Shown here one piece after another: positions 54,404-64,000 of a DNA stretch of 64,000 nt; the stretch's first letter is position 1, and each line of letters starts with the position of its first letter. Location: positions 682,001-746,000 of the forward strand of contig JAIXMQ010000005.1 in assembly GCA_025716855.1 (NCBI GenBank), read 5' to 3'. Source of the DNA: Pilaira anomala. Taxonomy: Eukaryota; Mucoromycota; Mucoromycetes; Mucorales; Mucoraceae. Position numbers and translations under genes: made by a program. The notes under the pieces are model-generated. The model made no database searches, was not told where the DNA came from, and saw only the letters and a list, made by a program, of their open reading frames with translations.

Positions 54404-55244
54404 ATGCACTAAAATTTAAATTATACAACAAAAAATCAGGATATGTAACAATCTATATATCGATCTTCAAAAAAAGATAAATTACATGCTAACTATTTTC
54501 TCACACTTGACTTGTACTATTAATAAAAGATATTTACTGCTCTCAGAAAACATTCATTTTGAAACATCAAGTGAATGTTAATTAATAACACTTTTGGATT
54601 CATGCAATGTACCTATACTATATAGTTATCAAACATATTTACAACTCATCAACCAAAATGTGTATGTGTAATCAAAAGATGAAACTTGTTTAGTTAGTTT
54701 TCGAGAAATGCTAAAATAGAACGTTTTTTTTACAAGTAACGCATATATGCTAACAGAAAAAACTTGTTCTTAACTAGTGCTTGAAATATTTATATATATA
54801 TATTTTTTTTTCACATCATAAGAATCGTATGTTGTATAAACATTTGTACTTAATTCCTTTGGTTAACTGCAGAAAAAAAAAAAGAATACATCCATTTTGC
54901 GCACAAATAAAATAAATAATATATTTATTTGATATGTAAAAAAAATATATATATATATAATGCTGATCAATAAGAAAATTGCATTTGCCCTAAAACGGAT
55001 TTCAGCCAAAAAAAAAAAAAAAAAAAGTTCGTGTGAATGCAGAAATAAAATCACATCAAATTTGACAAGTCTAATTCAAGATAACTGGGGAGCACAGTCC
55101 ATCCATAGAATCATTATTTCTTTTATATCAAATTATAAAACAAGGACCCCTTTTAACTACTACATCAACAAAATTTCCATTGATTCATTAATATCGTTAT
55201 AAGACAGATGTGATTTCTATCTGTTTATATTCAAAAACTACATG

Positions 55245-55277
<33 letters not shown>

Positions 55278-55892
55278 ATTTATATATCAAATTGACAACA
55301 GAAATAAGTGGTGCGTATGAGGGAAACAAAAAAAAAAGGGGTTTTTTTTTCTACACTAACTTATTATTTTTGCATGAATTGTATACAAATGGCACTTTTC
55401 TCAAACTATTTATTTCTTGAAAAAGAGCAAAACTGCTTGTAATGCACATAATTATGGAACTAAAAATAAAAACATGTTTCAATTCTGTTTCGTGACAAAA
55501 AAAAAAAAATATATATAGGTTATATTCGGCCCCATACTAATAAACACATTCTATTCCCTCTTGAGCGAAATTTTTAAATATTTGTCAAAATCCAGTTATA
55601 CACTTTAAAGATCGTAGCACTCATTATGCAGCAATTAATTACTCAACAGATTACGACAGATGATTTCCTTTTTTTTTTATATATATATAAAAAAAACAAA
55701 CATATACACAATAAATCAAGTTTCTAAGTAGCTTTTATTTTGAGAGAGAGATTTTTTTTTTTTAAAAAAAAAAAAGAGGATTGAGTTGGTTGCAGGTAGC
55801 ATTATATATATATTACATTTGGTGAAAAAGAGGAAGTGGGGCGAAAATGAAAAAAAAAAAAAGCAAAAATATCTTTGCTTTTTTTTTTTTTT
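54101..55892. other. Gene-poor intergenic stretch
   Basis: 1.8 kb holding a (GT)17 microsatellite (54369-54402), T-runs (55246-55273) and a T12A12 block (55752-55775). Open frames here are short and low-complexity. No gene seen. Confidence 0.5.
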
Positions 55893-56354
55893 TTATGAAG
55901 CACGACAGATAAGTTCACCACCGACATTCTTTTCAATAGCTTCTTGTACCTCCAAGACACCACGGTTGGTATTAACGATAGCGATTTCACCAGGTTGAAG
56001 AGGTTTAATAAATTGAGCTCTTCTACCACTGGCTACATTTTTAAGTTCGTTGACAGTAAAGTGAACCTTCTTGGAAGGTTTGCTGATGAGAGATAAAGTG
56101 GATAATGCAGGGTTGTTTTCCTTGTACTTGAGAGAAAGCCAAAGACGTCTAGTGGCTACATTCTCGTTGGTGGTGGGGGTATATGCTTGATCAGGTGCAA
56201 TATGATTACCACGAGTGACAGAGGTTAAAAAACCTTCTTTATAAAGAATGTTGGAAACTGCCAAGTTCATTTTCGTCTCGGGTATCGCAATAGTTTGAAG
56301 TCTGGCACGGAAACCATTTTGAATTCTAGCACAAAGATCGTGTACGCGAGGCAT
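55893..56354 (-). CDS. MRPS8: Mitochondrial small-subunit ribosomal protein uS8m
   Basis: A single intronless frame of 153 residues starting MPRVHDLCARIQNGFRAR. The uS8 features are the N-terminal helix with basic RIQNGFRAR, VSNILYKEGFL, LSLISKPSKKVHF, and the C-terminal signature GEIAIVNTNRGVLEVQEA with NVGGELICRAS. uS8 binds the central domain of the small rRNA. The extra 20-25 residues compared with bacterial S8 and the sequence style fit the mitochondrial copy (yeast Mrps8). It is divergent with SmB, sharing a 499-bp intergenic region. Confidence 0.9.
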   Translation of the reverse strand: MPRVHDLCARIQNGFRARLQTIAIPETKMNLAVSNILYKEGFLTSVTRGNHIAPDQAYTPTTNENVATRRLWLSLKYKENNPALSTLSLISKPSKKVHFTVNELKNVASGRRAQFIKPLQPGEIAIVNTNRGVLEVQEAIEKNVGGELICRAS

Positions 56355-56853
56355 GTCTAATTATTATTTATGAATAAAATGAAAAAAAAAAAAATCCAGG
56401 TTGAAATTTTTGGTACTGGGGGGTAGTATGTTGGACCTAGTATCCATAGCCAATCATTCCTTAGCATAACGCTGCCATAAGCCACTGTTGAAGTTTCTTG
56501 ATCGGAGATTTGGGTTTGAAAGAATTAAGTGCGTAGTGGTAGTGAGGGAAAGTGGGAAAAGGAATATTTTTTTAAACAAGACGTGTAATTTCTTTTTTTT
56601 TTTTGTATACACTTTCTTGAATACGTTTTCTTTAAAATATTACAATTTTTTTAAAGAGAATTTTTTTTTTTTTTATATCTCTACACATAGCTTATATTTA
56701 TAAAAAAAAAAGTAGATTAGTCGTGTAAAATGGTAATGACAGTTTATACCTATTTTATTCAATGATTATATATATATATATATACATACATCTATTTACA
56801 TTTAGCTTTTTATTAATCTTGAAATTTCACACTAGTCGTCTAGAAGTTCCAAA
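56355..56853. promoter_or_regulatory. Divergent promoter region, uS8m and SmB
   Basis: 499 bp separate the divergent starts, so both promoters must lie here. T-runs and a TA tract (56765-56783) are present. No specific element is claimed. Confidence 0.5.
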
Positions 56854-57760
56854 ATGTCCAACATAGTCAACTACAGACTTCGAATCACCTTGTCTGATTC
56901 ACGTATTTTGACTGGTCAAATGTTGGCTTTCGATAAACATATGAACCTCGTTTTAGCCGATTGTGAAGAATTCCGTAAAATTAACAAGACCGCCAAAGAT
57001 AATTCATCAGCAAATCTCGAACAAAAGAGAACTTTGGGTCTCGTTATTTTAAGAGGTGAAACCATTGTCAGCATGAGTATTGATGGTCCTCCTCCTCCAT
57101 CTACAGATGATATTAGATCTAGAGGTCCTGGTTTATTAGCTGGTCCTGGTATGGGCAGAGTAAGTTTTTATCATGTTATTGTTTTCTTTTTATTAGTTTA
57201 CTAAGCTTTAGTTTACACCTCATCATCTTTATAGCCTATGGGACGTGGTTTACCTGCTGCTCCTCCTCCAATGGGTGCTCCTATGGCCGGTCTTTCTGGT
57301 CCTGTACGTGGTGTTGGTGGACCTGCACCTGGTGTAAGTAGATTTTGGGACGTGTCATTTTGATGTGTTTTGTTTATTAAGCGTGTTTTTTTTATAGATG
57401 ATGCAACCTAGACCAGGTTATCAAGGTGCTCCCGTCGCTTACGGTCGTCCTCCTATGCCAGGTATGCCCCCACCAGGTATGCCTCCACAAGGTATGCCCC
57501 CACAAGGCTTCCGTCCTCCTCCAGGTATGCCACCAATGGGTTTCCGTCCTCCTCCCGGTATGCCTCCCCCAGGTTTCCGTCCTGGCATGGTAAATATTAG
57601 ACATTTTAATTTTTTTTTCTTCTTTAAGAGAGATTGAGTTGAGAGAGAAACATGCGACTAATTTATATTATCTTTATTATAGCCTCCTCAAGGTTTCCCT
57701 GGCGCTGGAAGAGGTGCACCACCACCTGGATGGAATCAACGTCCTCCCCCACCTCAATAA
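56854..57760 (+). CDS. SMB1: Small nuclear ribonucleoprotein SmB/B'
   Basis: Four exons (56854-57159, 57235-57333, 57398-57589, 57683-57760), all joined in phase 0, give 224 residues. The Sm1 motif (VNYRLRITLSDSRILTGQML, then AFDKHMNLVLADCEEFR) and the Sm2 motif (LGLVILRGETIVSMSI) form the Sm fold. The C-terminal tail is a Pro/Gly/Met repeat (PPPGMPPQGM-type) ending PPPQ, as in animal SmB. SmB is one of seven Sm proteins that ring the U1, U2, U4 and U5 snRNAs; the Pro-rich tail binds splicing partners. Introns 2 and 3 fall in the repetitive tail. Confidence 0.96.
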
Positions 57761-57900
57761 GTTTTTCTCTCTTTTTTTTTTTAAAAAAAAAAACTATCCA
57801 CTCATCTTTCTTCTTTTTTTTTTCTACAAAAATTCAACGAAATTCCACCTATTCAACTTGTTCAATAATAAATTTTCTCTTTACATATCCGTAGGTAAAA

Positions 57901-57937
<37 letters not shown>

Positions 57938-58059
57938 ACACGTCAAAAACAAATTAGGTCAAACTAATAAAAAAAAAAAAAAAGTCGACAAAATTATGCG
58001 TGTTTTTCTTTATTAAAAAAAATGGTATTTATATATTTATATGTTTGTATAGTACAGAT

Positions 58060-58100
<41 letters not shown>

Positions 58101-58125
58101 TTCTATTTTCTATTTTTTTTTTTTT
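57761..58125. other. Intergenic, convergent 3' ends
   Basis: 365 bp between the 3' ends of SmB and the glucan synthase. It contains a T12A12 block (57771-57794), A-runs (57902-57932) and a GA microsatellite (58061-58097). No gene seen. Confidence 0.6.
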
Positions 58126-61100
58126 TTAAATGGGTAAAGATATTTTGAGATTTAAACGTGGACCTAAGACGGAAGGTGCAACAAGTAAAGCAGCAAAGAG
58201 TACGAATAAAACAACCAACAAAAATCCGTAGAATATAGTGATACGTCTTCGTCTAGATTTTTGTGATGCGGAATAAATGGGTTCTTGGATTTGTTCCTTT
58301 GGTTTCAACCAAAATAACATGAGCGAATGCCATTTGTCAACGCCTGGAATAAGACAGATCAAGAATAGAAAGAAGAGGATAAAGTGACCCATTATAAAGT
58401 CAGTAGCGAACAAACTCATTTCAACTGTTTTACAAACAAATTCACGAAGTGGTTGTGTAAAAGCATACCATCCAAACTAGATATATATATATATATATAT
58501 ATATATTTTTTTTAGTTTTAAATTAAATTTTATAGTCAAATAAAATATATCACTTACGCCTCGGCCGTACCAACGGCCTGTCCACCATCCTTGATTACTT
58601 TGATCCCCATTGAATTCACGGGTTAACAAAAGTATGGTCATTAACTTGAAAATAAATCTTTGTACAGACGCCGCAGCAATCATACCCAAAACTACATGAG
58701 TAAAATTCCAATTTTCTAAAAAGTACAGCAACTCAAAGAAGATTATAAAATTTAAAACGGCCCAACCATGCGCAATTGCTGCAACCGTAGCACCAAACTT
58801 TACACCACAACATAACGAGGCAATACATCCACCGCCTAAAGACACACAGAACAGCACAGCCAATATACCAGCATTTAATAAAATCGGACCAAAGGCGATA
58901 ATACCAACGCGATAAAGTGCACTTGGACCTTCAAAAGGTTTAGTATTATCTTCAAGATTAAAACTACGTATAAACATATATGCAACTGTACAGAGAATAG
59001 CCAGAATAAGCGGAAGTATAAGTTCAGAGAATAAAATAACACAGAATCTAGCACGAGGTTGTTGTTTAGCCGTTTTGGCATCGCCCAACTGCTTTTTCTT
59101 GACACCCGTAGTACGCATACGTGTAAATCTACAGAAGCCAATCCATGAATTATCGTTTGATACGCCATTACCTCTTGACAACCAACGAATATATTCTCGA
59201 TAATCTACCAAGAAATCCGTCATTGAGAACTGATGAGGATTGAACAAGAACGGTGAAAGAACCAGAGCTAGTACGGTGATCCAAAAGTAAGCTAGATGCG
59301 GTATCCACAATACAAGCGAGCCAAAGAGTAAGATCATAAACATCCGAGCACCTACATACATACTTGTATCTGCAAATCTTGAATATAACAGGGAAAAAGG
59401 AAGTCGAGCGGTAGCAAAACCACGACCTGTACCAATATATTGTGCACCACCAAACGATAAATTGTTTAAAATCGCATTCGCATAAGTTTGCGTAATAAAG
59501 ATTTCAAAGAAAGGAGACATGGATAGCATGTGCTTACAAAGTCTACTACATGCACGGAAAAAACCTCGTTCAGTCAATTCTTGTAAAAACAGCGGTAAGA
59601 AGGCAACAAAGATGATGGCGAAGATCGAAATGACCACACGCTTTAACCAGTCAAATACAGGATTCATGTTGAAACAGCCCTCTGGTTTTTGCGGAGAATC
59701 AGGGCCAGCATTAATATCAAATTCACATAAGGTTAATGGCACACTTGTTGCGCCAACAAAGAGTAATACAAACATAAACATATGAACGGATAACATAATA
59801 AAAATATTGTTGATATGGAAACCAGGATGTGCATAAAAGAATGTCAGGAATCGATCTAATGGAAGCTGTGTACCGAGATAATAATATTCACGAGATAACA
59901 TTTGTTCACCCATACCGGTACCAATCTTGGTCACAAAGTTAAGAACGGAACCAAAACCAAGATCACGACCTTTGCCACATTGGTAATATTCAACATGCTT
60001 GATACGGCCTCCTCTTTCAAATGCGTTCATACCAGCATAAATATCTTCGTTTAAATGAAGACCTTTTTGAGCTTTGGATACACCGCCACGAGTTGTCATG
60101 AAAATGGCATGTAAAAAATCAGGATGACCATAATGAAGCTAAAAATCATGAGATAATATGTTAACAACTTTTTTTTTCTTTGGTGGGGGGATTAATATAA
60201 CTTACTCTTCCACCAATCGTTGCCATAATACGTTGTGTTAATGTACCAAAAGTTTGTTCTTTACCAGCGGCTACATCACCGAGAACACCAACATTTTCAG
60301 AAAAGATATATTCACGAGCACCGACAATAGCAACAGGACTTTTACCAGATGTATTGTTGGCATAAGGCGAATCACTCGTGGGATGCATTTCTTCAAACTC
60401 ACCGAGTACATTACGAATTTTGATACATTCTTCCAAGTAATTATCTTGATTAGCATCGATCAATTGCAAGTATTCCCCACGGTAATAAATTAAGGCTGTA
60501 TTCTGATTGTCGGATTTACCATCACCCAAGATAGGGTTACCTGGTAATCGGATACGGTATTTAGGAGTTCGTACACCTTCAGCATTTACAGGACAATAGC
60601 CGTCAATAAGAACAGAATAATATACAGAGTCAAATTTGATAGGATCATTAGGGTCTTCGCGAGGTATTTTTTCTTGTTCGAGATATGCGATTTGGAGACT
60701 AGGATAGGCTTTCAAGACATATTCAACGCTTTCTTTTTCTTCTGCATTAAATGATGTGTATCTTTGCATAGCAATAATAAATCTAAACTTTCGTTCTGCC
60801 ATTTGTTCTAATTCTACTTCTGATATAGTACTTCCAAGTACAGAGCTCCTGTTATGAGTACCTAGTTCAGGAGTCTCCACACGATATAAGAGTTTGATGG
60901 CTTTATGGTAATTCATGAACCCAGTGATTGTTCTGTACAGCGTCTGTGATCTAAGAGAAGCCCAGATTCGTGTTCTTAAAGTATATTCAGGAGCAGAAGA
61001 TTTGAAACCTACGCAGTAAAACGGCAAATCATCAATCTTGTGTTGTCTTTCAGTTTTTTCATCGGTTGCAGAACTCATGTTAGATTGTGATTTGACTTCA

Positions 61101-63818
61101 TCCTGTTGTTGTTGTTCAGGATCTTCATCGGCCAATACTTTTGTGTCTTTGACGAAATTTTCCCATTCAAAAGGGTGGAGTTGTTTGAGATACTCTAACA
61201 AGGTTAATCTAGCATTTTTGTCTTCTTCACGAATGATTTCTCGCAGAGATAAAATGATCTTTTCTCCATAGTGAGGTGTCATGACGGTAAAAGTAGGCAT
61301 ATTAGGAATAGGTAAAGATTCTGGCATGGGTGTAGTAAGACTTTGGGCAAAAAACTGCATGCGACGACTGGCTTCACTTTTCTGAGGATAATATTCTGTT
61401 TTGAAGGCAACGTCTTCTTGAGAAACAAAGAAATTGGGAGTTTTCAAAGATGGTTTGTTTGTTCCAATACTAGGCATCTAATAAAAACAGTTGATAAATA
61501 AAATAAATAAAAAGCTATTATTTTTTTTTTTTTTTTTTTTTTTACCTGTCTGTAAAGTAATTTTGAAACATGGTCAGGAGATAATAAATGTTCACGAAAC
61601 ATTGAAACGACCAAAGCGTTCCATACTTGTGAGCAAAGTACTTTTGGGTGTAGCTGTATATCAAGCTCAGAAGCTGCCAATATTTTTGCATAAATTCTTT
61701 TGGGTAACCTTGAAAAGATATTTCTCCATGGACTCCAGATAGAAATACCAAGATAGAATGATCTAGCCACTGAGAATATCGTATTCCAAATGACATACCA
61801 GAGATAAGTATCTAAGAAAAACAAGACCAGCTCCATCAACAACATAAGTACAAGGGAAACTGAAGGCATATAAATACATAAGAGTGAGCCTGCGATAGCA
61901 TCTTTACATTCTAGCACTTTCATGTTAGCAATTGCTTTGAGAGGATCTTTGAAAGAAAGGGCAATAAAAAAATAAGATTCCAAAAGCTTACAACCAAAAA
62001 CACAAGACCAAAGACCGATTGAGATTAAGCGATCTGTTCTTTTTAAATGTGGAAAACTGGCAGTAAAAGTTTGGCTTGCAGGTGTTTTTCTTTCGTCTTT
62101 TGATTTGGAGGCTCTAATAAAGAGTCTGGATTGAGGAATGATTGCGAAATATATACTTGTAATTAGACTAATAAAAAGCTGAGCTGAAGCTACAGCCATT
62201 GACAGACCACCTGTTCGGTTTAATTTTATACAATAAATAGATGGAGCTGCATTTACAATAAGTACAATAAAAAGTAAAATCATTCGCCGAGACAAGATTC
62301 CTGCTCTTCGAAAGTTTAATGGGACATAAATATATTCAACAAAGCTTCCCAACATCACCAGCAATGTAGCAACAACACCTCCTAGAGCAGCCATAGAAAT
62401 CTGAACGGGAGTTTCTTGCTCTGCAATATCTTTATCATCACTAAGATAGAGTATTTCGGAATTTGCTGCGATATAATACCAAAAAGAGACAATATGGATG
62501 ATCCAAATTCGAGTAAAATTTACAGCCAAATGCATCCAAGATCTCTTTTCCTTGAATGTTTTTTGAAATGCTTTCTTCCAATCTATTTCGCTTAAAGAGT
62601 CGTACCTTAAATTAGGGGCGATCGTCATGAACTTGGTCTTATCTTTTAGAACAAGGCGAGATATAGTTTCAGGGTACCAAAAAAGTTGATTTACATCGTC
62701 ATAACCAATAACATTTGCATGATCTCGATCCCTTCGAATCGAGTTATTCAATTTATCATTTCTATAAACTTGATCTTTAACAAAATCATAAAGAGGTGAA
62801 ATAATTGTATCTATGTAAACTCCTTCAGACGCCACCGGCCCATTCAGTTTTTCCGTCACTGCATCATCTGCTAATTTGAATATAAAACATAAAGCCTCTG
62901 GACAGAATCGAATAACTGAAGCTTCGGCCCATATCATAAGCCATAATGCTAATTGTCTAATACGGTCATGATCAGAAGTTTCTTCCATTTTGCTTCTCCA
63001 ACTGTTTTCAGCCTCTGTTAAAGTTCTTTGTTGGTTTTGGTCAATAGGTGCACTCTCTTGGCCTTCTGCAACGTGTGTCGCAGCGTTTTTGTCACCTACG
63101 GCATCGTCCAAGTCTAATTGTGCTGCAAAGTACCATTTACGATAATTAGCGTTAGGTCCACCAATGTAATCCGCATGTAACGTTAGAAGAGCTAGAGCGG
63201 GTGTCATACGAGAAGACCGTGAGTCTAACATAACCATGAGGTGATCAATCATATTCATCATGCTATCGTACTGAAAGCCATAAGCGTTTTTTAATGATAC
63301 AAATATATCCTGTATTTGTTTGAATGAAGGTAAATTTTGAAAAGGAGCTGCGGATGTCCACGCAGGATAAAGTACACTGTTATTAGGTCCATTTACAAGA
63401 GTTTCAGCTGATAACTCTTGTGTTGATCTAGATGATGCGGTAGGAGTAGGTGATCGAACAGATGAAGCATTGACGCCTTTAGGTGTTCGACTTCGTTTAG
63501 CTTCTAATAGTGCTACTAAAGATTCTGTAGAAGGAGCACATTTAAGATATCGACTAGAATTGTGAATATCACTTCGTAGATTGGTAAATAAATCTACGTC
63601 TGCAATATGTTGTGGTAAAGGTTGCTGATTTCCTTGAAATTCATATCTTATTGAGGAGGAAGCGTTCTCCCATTCAATGTCAGAAGAGGTATCATATCGT
63701 GTATAAGAAGTAGGGTTATCTCGATCGAATTGGTGTTGTGGTAAGCGAGGTTGGTTATTGTGTTGAAATATACCGGCTAAGTACATAGGAGTCAAAGGGG
63801 TTAATACATCTAATAGTC

Positions 63819-63868
<50 letters not shown>

Positions 63869-64000
63869 TTAAAATTATTACCAGGTGAGACATTAGATGG
63901 GCTTTGACTATAAATATACATAAAGACAAAGGGGAATAAAGGGATGAGCTTTCTAATAAATTATTTATTATAATTGAAGAAACATACGTTGGATGATATG
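58126..64000 (-). CDS. FKS1: 1,3-beta-D-glucan synthase catalytic subunit, 5' end outside window
   Basis: Exons on the minus strand: 58476-58126, 60138-58558, 61477-60206, 63809-61546, 63907-63882 (26 nt) and a terminal piece 64000-63988 that ends in a GTATGT donor. About 1,830 residues are visible. Blocks in order: [20 protein letters not shown], then [13 protein letters not shown], the first group of membrane helices, [20 protein letters not shown], the cytoplasmic catalytic part ([68 protein letters not shown]), [34 protein letters not shown] and the C-terminal helices. It makes cell-wall glucan from UDP-glucose at the plasma membrane. In-frame start ATG at 63921 is an alternative if no upstream exon exists. 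Intron 4 contains a run of about 42 T. Confidence 0.96.

Noticed and set aside
57392..57604. Trp/His-rich minus-strand frame
   Set aside because: Antisense of the Pro/Gly-rich SmB tail.
59519..59785. Plus-strand frame of 88 codons
   Set aside because: Antisense shadow of a glucan synthase membrane exon.

Overview
The window is nuclear DNA from a filamentous fungus, most likely an early-diverging Mucoromycota species of the Mucorales type. It is very AT-rich. Genes carry short GT-AG introns (about 50-90 nt). Long T and A homopolymers fill introns and intergenic DNA. The gene set is eukaryotic and fungal: a beta-1,3-glucan synthase, the ERMES subunit Mdm34, an Sst2-type RGS protein, a G-protein alpha subunit and fungal PLP synthase. 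No species can be named from sequence alone.

Layout. 0-8 kb holds the 3' part of a kelch/transmembrane gene, then a cluster of three HTATIP2-like NAD(P)-binding paralogues in alternating orientation with SRP14 between two of them, then FCF1 and a tRNA-Lys. 8.4-16.4 kb is accessory: a 447-residue protein of unknown function, a fragment that may belong to the same family, two adjacent broken Tc1/mariner-type transposases, a degenerate tandem repeat and about 4 kb without convincing genes. 16.4-18.7 kb is a DEP/RGS regulator. 19-34.3 kb is a second kelch region with one intact gene, one truncated pseudogene carrying a small terminal-inverted-repeat element and one frameshifted copy. Between them lie a broken coding remnant, a pair of about 380-bp inverted repeats 2.3 kb apart and a repeat that recurs at 41 kb. 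34.7-35.2 kb holds another transposase relic. 37.3-38.5 kb is a G-alpha gene. From 41.8 kb to the end the window is ordinary gene-dense DNA: a sucrose/alpha-glucoside type MFS transporter, PLP synthase, MDM34, a rhodanese-PTP phosphatase, an NmrA-like protein, mitochondrial uS8, SmB and a beta-1,3-glucan synthase that runs off the right edge.

How genes relate. The RGS protein and G-alpha could act in one G-protein circuit, since RGS proteins accelerate G-alpha GTP hydrolysis. Housekeeping genes cover protein targeting (SRP14), ribosome biogenesis (FCF1), mitochondrial translation (uS8m), ER-mitochondria contact (MDM34), splicing (SmB) and wall synthesis (FKS). The kelch and HTATIP2-like groups are local, recently duplicated families: paralogues share intron positions and phases, and each group contains decayed or active-site-altered copies.

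No CRISPR array, operon or bacterial-type system was seen. The most unusual items are a 14-nt microexon in the sugar transporter, loss of the catalytic Tyr in one HTATIP2-like paralogue, the kelch cluster with its element-disrupted copy, a possible Fanzor/OrfB-like remnant at 23 kb, and the recurrent T-run/A-run palindromes.
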